A stretch of 64,000 bases of DNA. It comes from JAUIET01 sp045106985 (GTDB lineage: Bacteria > Pseudomonadota > Gammaproteobacteria > Pseudomonadales > JAUIET01). The position numbers were made by a program, and so were the translations under genes. Below are positions 16,745 to 24,673 of the stretch, piece after piece. Under the pieces are notes generated by a model that saw nothing but the letters and a program-made list of their open reading frames with translations, was not told the origin of the DNA and ran no database searches. The number at the start of each line of letters is the position of its first letter. The first letter of the stretch is position 1. The DNA lies in contig JBGCFQ010000024.1 in NCBI GenBank assembly GCA_045106985.1, positions 129,765 to 193,764 of the forward strand, read 5' to 3'.

Positions 16745-18830
16745 ACAAACCGAAACAGGCCTTAGCGCTGCGCCGAATGCAACGATTATTGAACCCGTTG
16801 CATTCGAGCCAATGGGTGAGCAGGAATTCGCCGCAGGGCCCGCAGCGTTATGGCCCAAGGCACTAATAGGACTATTTTTTCTGCTTACGGCCTTGGTGTT
16901 GTTTTTTCTGTTTACGGCCCGATCCGTATTGATTGAGCCACAATACAACGGTACTGCTGTCAACAATGCGAAATTTGAGTTAAGTGGCGGAATACATCTT
17001 TGGTTTGGCGGCCGTTTCTTGGTTCGCCCTGGCGCGTTTAGCGCATCAGTAAGTCACCCAGAATACAAAACCGCCAGTCTCGGTTTTCACGTTACTCAGG
17101 AGCAACAACAAAGCGTTGTTATCGAGCTGCAGCGAAAACCCGATGTGTTTGATGTGAGTACTACACCGCCTGAGGCCGAGGTACTTGTTGATGGAGAGCT
17201 AGTAGGCACCACACCATTGATGGGCCTGTCGATAGAAGCCGGTTCCCGCTCTCTGAGCTTGCGCCACCCTCGCTATCTGCTGGTCGAAGAAGAGCTTCAG
17301 GTTGAAGGAGGAGGTAATACTGTCGCTCGAAGTTTTAACCTTGAGCCCGCTTGGGCCGAGGTAACTGTTGATACCTTGCCGCAAGGGGCGACAGTGTTTT
17401 CTGATGAACGCGAGATTGGTAAAACGCCGCTCACGGCAGAAGTTTTTCAAGGGCTTCGGCAACTAAGCTTCCACCTTAGTAAATTCAAAACCTCAAGCCA
17501 GGAACTGAATGTGATGGCCGGCGACGCTCTTCAGCTGGAAACAGTCGTGTTAGATCCTGCTGATGCAATGCTGGCATTGGAAAGTACGCCGCTCGACGCC
17601 GGCGTATTGGTTAATGGCGTTTACAGTGGCCAAACACCCGTAACCGTCGCGCTGAAAGCCGATGAGAATTCTGTAGTGGAGCTGTTTAAACAAGGATATA
17701 AAAAGCAAAGTAGAGCGCTAAGCTACTCCGCCGGAGAGCAGCAGGCTTTGAACATTGCTTTATCCCCGGCTCTGGGTCTAGTGACACTGAACGTCACGCC
17801 GGTAGATTCGAGTGTTAGCATAAATGGCCGTTCGCTAAGCACAAAGCAAACCCTGTCTAAGCGACTCAGTTTACCTTCTGTACCGCAAACTTTCAGGGTA
17901 ACGCGCAAAGGTTACCTACCTTTTGAAAAAACTATCACGCCGAGGCCTGGATTTAAACAAACCTTAAACGTCACTTTGTTAACACCTGCAGCGGCTAAGG
18001 CAGCGAAGATCAAATCAGTTTTCCGAAGTGCGGGCGGCCAGCAAATGCGCTTAATTAAACCCGGCCGAATAACTATGGGTGCTTCTCGTCGCGAAGCCGG
18101 CCGTAGAGCGAATGAAAATCTCAGACCGGTTGTATTGCAAAGACCATTTTATATTTCCGCCACTGAAGTGACCAATGGCGAATACCGAAAGTTTGATTTC
18201 AAACATTCCTCCAAGCGTGTGGAAGACAAAAGCCTAAATGCTGACGCTCAGCCAGTGGTAAGAGTAGCTTGGGTAGATGCCGCGCAGTATTGCAATTGGT
18301 TGAGTGAGCAAGAAGGCTTGGCTCTGGTGTATGAGTTTAAGGAAGGAAAACTGACAAATGTAGACCAACAGGCATCGGGTTATCGTTTACCAACTGAGGC
18401 CGAGTGGTCGTACAGTGCTAGAAAACTGGGCAAAGAAATGCTGAAATTTCCCTGGGGCCAGGAGTGGCCAGTGCCGCCTGGTAGCGGAAACTTCGCTGAC
18501 ATCAAAGCGAGCTACATTTTGGGGCGAACACTTCCTCATTATGAAGATGGATATACAGCAAGTGCTCCCGTTGGAAAATTTACGCCTAATCAGTATGAGC
18601 TTTATGACATGGGAGGAAATGTCGCTGAGTGGGTACACGACTTTTATGCTCCAGGTCAGCCTCCAGGTTCGAAAGTGGATCCTTTCGGCCCCAAGGAGAG
18701 TAATTACCACGTCGTTCGCGGATCCTCATGGCGGCACGGTTCACTGGTAGAGCTAAGGCTTTCTTATAGGGATTATGCAGATCGAGGACGAGATGATCTT
18801 GGTTTCAGAGTCGCTCGTTATCTGGATTAA
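16707..18830 (+). CDS. Membrane-anchored PEGA-repeat protein with inactive FGE/SUMF1-like domain
   Basis: The frame can start at ATG 16668, ATG 16707 (AGGG about 7 bases upstream, chosen here) or GTG 16728; all overlap the preceding gene. A membrane helix lies about 40-60 residues in (KALIGLFFLLTALVLFFLFT). Four PEGA-type repeats follow, each with a TPxxAxVxVxG-like core, for example TTPPEAEVLVDGELVGTTP and STPLDAGVLVNGVYSGQTP. The C-terminal 230 residues are a formylglycine-generating-enzyme-like fold: ISATEVTNGEYRKF, GYRLPTEAEWSYSARK, YDMGGNVAEWVHDF and a terminal GFRVAR. The position where active enzymes carry the copper-binding cysteines reads VVRGSSWRHGSLVELRLSYR, with no Cys. Sulfatase activation is therefore not expected. 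I infer a periplasmic binding or structural domain. Confidence 0.85.
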   Translation: MYEWTFVVSSKSEQTETGLSAAPNATIIEPVAFEPMGEQEFAAGPAALWPKALIGLFFLLTALVLFFLFTARSVLIEPQYNGTAVNNAKFELSGGIHLWFGGRFLVRPGAFSASVSHPEYKTASLGFHVTQEQQQSVVIELQRKPDVFDVSTTPPEAEVLVDGELVGTTPLMGLSIEAGSRSLSLRHPRYLLVEEELQVEGGGNTVARSFNLEPAWAEVTVDTLPQGATVFSDEREIGKTPLTAEVFQGLRQLSFHLSKFKTSSQELNVMAGDALQLETVVLDPADAMLALESTPLDAGVLVNGVYSGQTPVTVALKADENSVVELFKQGYKKQSRALSYSAGEQQALNIALSPALGLVTLNVTPVDSSVSINGRSLSTKQTLSKRLSLPSVPQTFRVTRKGYLPFEKTITPRPGFKQTLNVTLLTPAAAKAAKIKSVFRSAGGQQMRLIKPGRITMGASRREAGRRANENLRPVVLQRPFYISATEVTNGEYRKFDFKHSSKRVEDKSLNADAQPVVRVAWVDAAQYCNWLSEQEGLALVYEFKEGKLTNVDQQASGYRLPTEAEWSYSARKLGKEMLKFPWGQEWPVPPGSGNFADIKASYILGRTLPHYEDGYTASAPVGKFTPNQYELYDMGGNVAEWVHDFYAPGQPPGSKVDPFGPKESNYHVVRGSSWRHGSLVELRLSYRDYADRGRDDLGFRVARYLD

Positions 18831-18845
18831 AAGGCTGAAAAAATT

Positions 18846-19196
18846 ATGAAAAAAAATGAGCCATTGCATTCGAAAAAATCACCAACAGGAATAATTTTGT
18901 TGCTCTGCGTCGCCGTTTGCTTGCCTTTTTCCCCAAGCTACGCACAGGACGATGAGGATTTTATTATTCTTGATGACCGTGGCGAGGGTTTTGAAGCTGA
19001 AGAAGGTGATGTGCCTTTGAGTGGGCGTAAACCACGACCGAGTAATACCTTGCCGAACCGCTCCACTGAGAGTACGGCCGGAGCGGAGAAGAGGGACCGT
19101 GAGAACGACGTGCCAGCGCCACCACCACCGGTCCGCTTCGAGCCAACAGAGCGGGTCTCAGAAGATTTATCAGTGTCGTTTCCGGCTGATATTTAA
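18846..19196 (+). CDS. Small secreted acidic/proline-rich protein
   Basis: A 116-residue product with a clear signal peptide (GIILLLCVAVCLPFSPSYAQ, cleavage after SYA or YAQ). The mature part is about 80 residues, acidic at first (DDEDFIILDDRGEGFEAEEG), then basic/proline-rich (PAPPPPVRFEPTERV). It is probably disordered in the periplasm. It starts 15 bases after the PEGA/FGE-like gene and precedes the ExbB-like gene. No family is recognised. Position suggests a small accessory subunit or linker of the envelope complex. Confidence 0.65.
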   Translation: MKKNEPLHSKKSPTGIILLLCVAVCLPFSPSYAQDDEDFIILDDRGEGFEAEEGDVPLSGRKPRPSNTLPNRSTESTAGAEKRDRENDVPAPPPPVRFEPTERVSEDLSVSFPADI

Positions 19197-19247
19197 AATC
19201 GGAACACAGCTTAAAAGTATCAATCACGTGAGCATTTGGAAGAGAAC

Positions 19248-20045
19248 ATGAAAAGTAACTTGAGTCGCGAATTCATGTACCAGCTAATTGCGTTATTACT
19301 AGCAATTATCGTTGTACATACCGTGTACGTAGGGCTGATAAGGCCTAATGCCGCAGAGCTTCTCGCTCACCAAGCGCAGCTACAAGCAGACGGAGGAGCG
19401 TATGTTCCTTCAAGATCGATCTATGTGGTACTGAAAGACTTTGAACAGGAAACCTGCTTTATATTGGCTATCTGGGCGATTGCTATCATGGGCTTTAAAG
19501 CACGCAGTATCACCGGGCAGCGCCTTATGCTGGACCGAAGTTTGCTAAATATTAGCCCTGGCACAAGCATGCTTCCGGAAGACGCCCGTGATCATTCGCG
19601 TGCCTTGCAGGCACTTCCGCAGGAAGAAAAACAGAGCCTTTTACCCAGAGCACTGCTGATAGGTCTGCAGCGCTTCGGCTCTACGCGAAGCATTCAGGAC
19701 GTAGCGACGGCTATCAAAGAGGTGTGTGAGAGTGAAGCCGACAGATTGGACTCCGAACTTGCGATGGTGCGCTACATAGCGTGGGCGATCCCTTCCATAG
19801 GTTTTATTGGTACTGTGCGTGGTATTGGCGCCGCGCTGGGTCAAGCGCACCAAGCGGTGGAAGGGGATATCTCGGGAGTAACCGCTAGTTTGGGCGTGGC
19901 ATTCAACTCTACGTTTATCGCTCTAGTCGTTAGTATCCTAATAATGTTCTTAATGCATCAGCTGCAATTGCTGCAAGAACGCTTGGTGTTAGACAGTCAG
20001 CAGTATTGCGATACAAACCTAATGCCGCATTTACAAGTGCACTAG
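19248..20045 (+). CDS. MotA/TolQ/ExbB-family proton channel protein
   Basis: The 265-residue product has four predicted membrane segments: about residues 11-30, 68-83, 176-197 and 214-236. The third and fourth carry the family signature. WAIPSIGFIGTVRGIGAAL is very close to the TolQ/ExbB/MotA channel helix (pattern G-x-x-G-T-V-x-G-I), with Thr189 at the ion-path position. FNSTFIALVVSILIMF supplies the second channel Thr (222). A cytoplasmic loop of about 90 residues separates helices 2 and 3. The frame opens from TTG 19236, but ATG 19248 with GGAAGAG just upstream is preferred. The subunit should convert proton flow into movement. Its partner helices are proposed to be those of the two vWA proteins downstream. 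Confidence 0.9.
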   Translation: MKSNLSREFMYQLIALLLAIIVVHTVYVGLIRPNAAELLAHQAQLQADGGAYVPSRSIYVVLKDFEQETCFILAIWAIAIMGFKARSITGQRLMLDRSLLNISPGTSMLPEDARDHSRALQALPQEEKQSLLPRALLIGLQRFGSTRSIQDVATAIKEVCESEADRLDSELAMVRYIAWAIPSIGFIGTVRGIGAALGQAHQAVEGDISGVTASLGVAFNSTFIALVVSILIMFLMHQLQLLQERLVLDSQQYCDTNLMPHLQVH

Positions 20046-20065
20046 CACTGAGTTGGAAAAAAGCT

Positions 20066-21427
20066 ATGTATGACGCTGTAGTTGAACTGAACGATATAGA
20101 TCTACCCATATGGCAAAGCGGTGACTCTTCTACATGCCCGGCGTTTGCCCTGCGTGGCGAAACAGGTCTTGTTTTTGGCCATGAGGCTCGTGACCAGGCA
20201 CGGTTGCATCCTCTCAGGATTAATAGCCGGTTTATGCAGCAGCTTAGTTTGGTTGAAACGCCGGAGCTTAAACCTCATGCGCGTCATCATGCCGACTTAG
20301 CGTACCGATTTTTGCAGTTCGCTCATAGGGGCGCATCGGCGCCAGAACGTTGCGTTTTTGTTGTGCCGCCTAGCTACACTCAAGATCATATGTCTGTACT
20401 GCTTGGCGTTGTTAAACAATGCTCTTTTGACGCGGTTGGCTTGTTAGATCAAACAGTAGCAGTCGCCAGCCAAGAAGCTGCGCAGAGCAACGGTGTTTTC
20501 TGTGATCTACAGCTTCATCAGTTGGTGCTGGGCGCTTACCACGTGGAAAATAATGACGTTGTTCGCGGTGCAACACAGAGCGTAGATCAGTTCGGTCTGC
20601 AGCCGCTCTATGAGCGATGGGTTCGATTGATAGCTCAAGCCTTTGTTAAGCAGTGTCGCTTTGATCCACTGCACGACGCAGCGATTGAGCAACAGCTGTG
20701 GTTACAACTGCCTGCTATTTTGCAAGAGCAAGCAAATGATGAGATGTTCAAGTTTTCCTTGTTGAATAAATATTTGATCGAAATACCGCGTTCCGTAATG
20801 CTTGGGCCAGTGACGGAGTTGTTTGCACAATTGCAACAAAGGTTGGTTTCATTCGATGGCGATAACGCAGAGTTACTATGCAGTGCTCGCTTAGCCAGCT
20901 TGCCTGGATTTCTGACGCTCGACAGTCGACTAAAAAGCGTTGCTCCAGATAGTGTTGCTAAAGCAGTAAGTAACTTTCAAAGCAAAATTTGCTCGAATAC
21001 GGCTAATCTTCCGTTCGTTTGTAGATTGCCGATGGGTACGCCGAATAACGCTGCTAATATTGCCCCAACTGCAGCCGTCAATCCGGACCCAAGTTCTAGT
21101 TCTAACGTAGTGAGGTCGGAAACTTTCGCGATTGACTATTCAATAACGCACTTTGTATTGGACGGTGTCGCGCACCCGCTAAAGGAAAATCCATTGTTGC
21201 TGAATGGTTTGGGTGCAGCAATTGTTTGGTCGCATCGCGAAGGTAGCGTAGCGACAGCAATGGTTTCTCTTGAGGAGGGTCGTTGGAGTGTTAAGCGTCT
21301 AGATAACGCAGAGCTTTGGCTCAATGGCGAAATACTATTGACAGAGTGCGAGGCTGTTCAAAAAGGAGACCGACTAAGTCTTGCAGAAGATGGAGCGGAG
21401 TTGAGCTTTATTAGACTCTTAGCGTGA
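20066..21427 (+). CDS. Cytoplasmic protein with divergent Hsp70/actin-like N-terminus and FHA-like C-terminus
   Basis: The product (453 residues from ATG 20066; the frame extends to TTG 20006 without support) has no membrane segment or signal peptide. The order of segments resembles an Hsp70 ATPase: an opening strand (AVVELNDIDLPIWQSGDS) where phosphate loop 1 would be, a FGHEARDQARLHPLRI segment, FVVPPSYTQDH like the V-x-V-P-A motif, and a central region like the second phosphate loop. The glycines of both loops are mostly lost, so ATP binding is doubtful. After an Asn/Pro/Ser linker near residue 345, the last 100 residues (LWLNGEILL, then VQKGDRLSLAEDGAEL) look like a forkhead-associated fold. 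It sits between the channel and vWA genes. Both assignments are inference. Confidence 0.65.
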   Translation: MYDAVVELNDIDLPIWQSGDSSTCPAFALRGETGLVFGHEARDQARLHPLRINSRFMQQLSLVETPELKPHARHHADLAYRFLQFAHRGASAPERCVFVVPPSYTQDHMSVLLGVVKQCSFDAVGLLDQTVAVASQEAAQSNGVFCDLQLHQLVLGAYHVENNDVVRGATQSVDQFGLQPLYERWVRLIAQAFVKQCRFDPLHDAAIEQQLWLQLPAILQEQANDEMFKFSLLNKYLIEIPRSVMLGPVTELFAQLQQRLVSFDGDNAELLCSARLASLPGFLTLDSRLKSVAPDSVAKAVSNFQSKICSNTANLPFVCRLPMGTPNNAANIAPTAAVNPDPSSSSNVVRSETFAIDYSITHFVLDGVAHPLKENPLLLNGLGAAIVWSHREGSVATAMVSLEEGRWSVKRLDNAELWLNGEILLTECEAVQKGDRLSLAEDGAELSFIRLLA

Positions 21428-21452
21428 TTTTTTCGCATAGAGGTTCTCTGTG

Positions 21453-21477
21453 CATCCTAAATTTGCTTTTTAGGATG
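21453..21477. repeat. Perfect 9-base inverted repeat between operon genes
   Basis: CATCCTAAA at 21453-21461 and TTTAGGATG at 21469-21477 form a stem with a 7-base loop. It lies in the 111-base gap before the first vWA gene, one of the few long gaps in this operon. No T-tract follows the second arm, so a simple terminator is unlikely. It could stabilise an mRNA end after processing, attenuate, or bind a regulator. Confidence 0.5.
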
Positions 21478-21538
21478 AGCAGTAAGTTGAGTTGCAAGAG
21501 CAAAGAAATAGAATCGAGACAGTGTTTATGAGTATCGA

Positions 21539-22624
21539 ATGAGACGAAAAAGAAACGCGACTACCTTTAACCTTTCCTTTCTCGATGTAATGTCGTGCGG
21601 GTTTGGTGCGGTCGTGTTGATTTTTTTGATTGTGGAGCACTCTAGCAGCACTCAGTCCAACGCTGCCAACACTATGGAGCTTGCTGAAGTAAATATGTTG
21701 GAGCGCGATATAGAACTGGAAGAACGGCTATCGGCTGAAGCCCGCAATGCGCTCCGCTTGGTTGATCTCGATATTGTTGAGGTCAGTGGCGCTTCGAAGC
21801 GTTTGGTTGACGAGCTGGAAAATCTTAAGGAAGAGCTAGCGGAGGAAGATTCTGACAGCCTTGCTCGTTTGGAGCATGTCAATCAGCTCAAGACTGAAAT
21901 AAAAAACCTTGAGAAAGAAATAGAACGCTTACGCTCTTCGGATGAGGTAGGACAGGGGCGCCGCTCTCGGTTTGTTCGTGGAGAAGGTGAACGCCAGTAT
22001 TTAACGGGATTGAGGGTTGGAGGACGCCGGATAATGGTCTTGCTTGATACTTCGTCCAGCATGTTAGACCGTACCGTTGTAAATATATTGAGACTCAGAA
22101 ATCTGTCAGACGCTAGAAAACGGCAGGCTAAAAAGTGGCAGTCTGTTGTAGGCACGATGGATTGGTTGACCGCGCAATTCCCGCAGAGCAGTCAGTTTCA
22201 AATCTATTCTTTTAATACTGAAGCCAAACCAGTGATCGCAGACACGGATGGAGAATGGCTATCAGTGAGCGACACCGACATGCTTGAAGAAGCGATGGCG
22301 GAAGTCCGTCGCTTAGTGCCCGACGGCGGCACAAGCCTCGCCAACGCCTTTGAAGCGGTAGAGGGATTCGTGAGTCTGCCCGATAATATTATTTTAATCA
22401 CTGATGGTCTTCCAACACAAGACAGCAGCCCCGGCAGCGGGAAGGTAAACAGTGAGAAAAGAATGCGTTTTTTCAGTAAAGCATTGAAACACCTGCCTGG
22501 CGGAATTCCCATTAACGTTATTCTCTCACCGATGGAAGGTGATCCAGCGGCTGCGGCTGCATTTTGGAATCTTGCCGTTGTTACCGGTGGCTCGTTCCTG
22601 AGTCCCTCTAAGGATTGGCCATGA
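21539..22624 (+). CDS. vWA-domain protein with ExbD/TolR-like membrane helix
   Basis: A short basic cytoplasmic tail leads into one membrane helix at about residues 14-33, NLSFLDVMSCGFGAVVLIFL. The Asp16-Val pair at its start and the N-in orientation match ExbD, TolR and MotB, where that Asp carries protons. A coiled-coil region follows (about 45-135), then a von Willebrand A domain with a complete metal site: DTSSS at 170-174, GGTSLANAF, and ILITDGLPT. The vWA domain would be periplasmic. The length is 361 residues. The protein thus looks like a channel-stator subunit whose peptidoglycan-binding domain is replaced by a metal-dependent adhesion domain. The stop codon overlaps the start of a paralogue (ATGA). 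Confidence 0.83.
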   Translation: MRRKRNATTFNLSFLDVMSCGFGAVVLIFLIVEHSSSTQSNAANTMELAEVNMLERDIELEERLSAEARNALRLVDLDIVEVSGASKRLVDELENLKEELAEEDSDSLARLEHVNQLKTEIKNLEKEIERLRSSDEVGQGRRSRFVRGEGERQYLTGLRVGGRRIMVLLDTSSSMLDRTVVNILRLRNLSDARKRQAKKWQSVVGTMDWLTAQFPQSSQFQIYSFNTEAKPVIADTDGEWLSVSDTDMLEEAMAEVRRLVPDGGTSLANAFEAVEGFVSLPDNIILITDGLPTQDSSPGSGKVNSEKRMRFFSKALKHLPGGIPINVILSPMEGDPAAAAAFWNLAVVTGGSFLSPSKDWP

Positions 22625-23613
22625 GATTCAGAAAGCGCGGCACCGAAGACATGAACGTCGCCTTTCTTGATGTGATTTGTTGTGGCTTCGGCGCCATCAT
22701 ACTATTGCTGTTGATCACCAAGATCATGGATCCAGCTGCGTTGGAAGAATCCCCACAGGACCAAGAAGCCGCCATCGCGAATTTACAAGAACAACTCTTT
22801 GAAATTCGGGGTGATGCCCGCGTATTGAATCGAGATTTAAACGCCAAGCGCGAGCAGCTCTCAGAGATTAAAGATTATGTCGCACGACTTCAGGGCGAAC
22901 TCAGAGTATTGAAGGGCGAATTTGATGCAACCGATGATGACTCGGCCACCAATACTTTGTTAGCGGGCGAATTAGCAGGGGCGCGCCAGACCTTAACCGA
23001 GGAAATGCAACGTTTGCTGGGTGAATCGTCACAGCGCTCTAATGATTTGATTGGTGGTATACCTGTTGATAGCGAATATCTTATTTTTATTATTGATACT
23101 TCAGGATCTATGGTGCAATCAGCGTGGTCGCGTTTGCAGCGCGAAATTATTGCAACCTTAGATGTTTATCCAGAAGTGAAAGGCATTCAGATAATGAATG
23201 ATATGGGGAATTATATGTTTACCCGGCATCGCGAAAAGTGGATGACTGATGAGCCTCACCGACGTCGCGCCATCGTTCGTTCGCTGCAGAACTGGACGCC
23301 CTTTAGTAATAGTAGCCCGGTAGAAGGGGTGGAAGCCGCCATACGGACTTTTTACGAACCCGGTAAAAAGATCAGCTTGTTTGTATACGGCGATGATTTT
23401 TCCAGTGGCTCTATTCAAAGAGTATTGCTAACCATTGACCGAATAAACCTGGAGGTCAAAGACGGGCAGCGATTAGTTCGAATTCACGCAGTTGGTTTTC
23501 CTCATTTGATCTCCGGGCGGGGGATGAAAAGCTCTGCTTCGCGTTTTGCTGCGTTGATGCGTGAAATGAGCTACCGTAATGGCGGTAGTTTTGTTGGACT
23601 GACACCGGAATAA
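22621..23613 (+). CDS. Second vWA-domain protein with ExbD/TolR-like membrane helix
   Basis: This is a paralogue of the upstream gene, translated from the ATG at 22621 in an ATGA overlap; the frame also extends to TTG 22615. The membrane helix (about residues 13-32, VAFLDVICCGFGAIILLLLI) repeats the FLDVxxCGFGA pattern with Asp17. A coiled-coil segment (about 45-135) precedes the vWA domain, which opens with DTSGS at 159-163. The other metal-site elements are less regular: NSSPVEG stands where a Thr is expected, and a GDD turn is present. Metal binding may be weaker than in the neighbour. Two unequal vWA subunits suggest a heteromeric stator. The length is 330 residues. Confidence 0.83.
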   Translation: MRFRKRGTEDMNVAFLDVICCGFGAIILLLLITKIMDPAALEESPQDQEAAIANLQEQLFEIRGDARVLNRDLNAKREQLSEIKDYVARLQGELRVLKGEFDATDDDSATNTLLAGELAGARQTLTEEMQRLLGESSQRSNDLIGGIPVDSEYLIFIIDTSGSMVQSAWSRLQREIIATLDVYPEVKGIQIMNDMGNYMFTRHREKWMTDEPHRRRAIVRSLQNWTPFSNSSPVEGVEAAIRTFYEPGKKISLFVYGDDFSSGSIQRVLLTIDRINLEVKDGQRLVRIHAVGFPHLISGRGMKSSASRFAALMREMSYRNGGSFVGLTPE

Positions 23614-23617
23614 AAAC

Positions 23618-24673
23618 ATGAATGGAGTGTCTAAGTTGTTAATGAATAGAGTACGGGGGTTTCAAGTGCGGCTTGGCTTGCTGGTTGTGGCGACATTGGC
23701 TCTGGCGGCTTGCGCCACGAGCACTGAAGTCGACGTGAAAGGCACACAGGAGTTTCCAGTGCCATTGGTTGTTAGAGCCGATTTGCACATGGGCATCTAT
23801 GTTCCAGAAGAGTTCGAATCTTATGTGTACGAAGACTACGAAAAGGTAAAGAAAAAGAAGTCCAGAAGTGAAATAAGAGCGGCTAAGAAAATAGCCAAGA
23901 AAAAGGCGGAAGATCAAAAAAAGGCTGAGCAAAAGAAAGCCGAAGAAAAGAACGCCGAGCAAAAAGAGACAGAGCAGGACAAGGTAAATAAGAAGGCAGA
24001 ACCCTCTAACGACGATGACTCTGATGCAGAGCAGGAAAAAGCAGCACCGGTATTATCCCTGGCTTCCGCTGATTCCGACGCCCAATTGCAAACTGACGCC
24101 GAGGAACAAGCAGCAACAGGAAAAAACACAGCTAATGCCAACGAAAGCACTGGCTCCGGCGCTGGCAGCTCGGTTGCGTCATCCGCCTCTGCAGCGGCGA
24201 AGGATGAATTGCGCTTAAAGTTTCGTATCAGCCTGGGTGAAGCTCAGGCGAAAATGGTACGCACAGTCTTTCCTGGCGTGTTTCGCCAAACGACGATGCT
24301 AGAGTCGCTGGCGCCGGAAAATTTGCCCGACGACATCGACTTTTACCTAGTGCCGAGTATTACCAAGGTTCAGTACACTACGCCGAAAACCACAAGGTTA
24401 AACGTCTATGAGATTTGGTTGCAGTACACGTTTACGATTTATGATCGTCGTGGTGATGTGATTACGCGCTGGCGTGTGCCGAGTTATGGGAAAACACCAA
24501 CGGCCTTCATGAAGTCTAAAGAAAATGCGTTGCAGACGGCAACACAGATGGCACTTCGCGATTGCGGGGCGGCGTTTTCTACAGGGTTTAGAACGCAACC
24601 GGCGATAGCTCGCTGGCTGCAAGCGCGAGAAAAAAAGCTCGAGATTCAAACAACTCCTAAGGTAGCAATATGA
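23618..24673 (+). CDS. Lipoprotein with long charged Lys/Glu/Ala helix
   Basis: The signal peptide ends in LALAAC, a lipobox with Cys near residue 32 from ATG 23618; ATG 23642 with GGAGTG upstream is an alternative start. Residues about 70-125 are an extreme Lys/Glu/Ala/Gln-rich stretch (KKAEDQKKAEQKKAEEKNAE) predicted to be a long single helix, followed by an acidic/Ser-rich linker. The last 150 residues form a globular domain (LRFRISLGEAQAKMVRTVFP, then YEIWLQYTFTIYDRRGDVIT). The charged rod could span part of the periplasm, as TolA does. The function is not recognised. It starts 4 bases after the second vWA gene and overlaps the next gene by 4 bases. Confidence 0.75.
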   Translation: MNGVSKLLMNRVRGFQVRLGLLVVATLALAACATSTEVDVKGTQEFPVPLVVRADLHMGIYVPEEFESYVYEDYEKVKKKKSRSEIRAAKKIAKKKAEDQKKAEQKKAEEKNAEQKETEQDKVNKKAEPSNDDDSDAEQEKAAPVLSLASADSDAQLQTDAEEQAATGKNTANANESTGSGAGSSVASSASAAAKDELRLKFRISLGEAQAKMVRTVFPGVFRQTTMLESLAPENLPDDIDFYLVPSITKVQYTTPKTTRLNVYEIWLQYTFTIYDRRGDVITRWRVPSYGKTPTAFMKSKENALQTATQMALRDCGAAFSTGFRTQPAIARWLQAREKKLEIQTTPKVAI

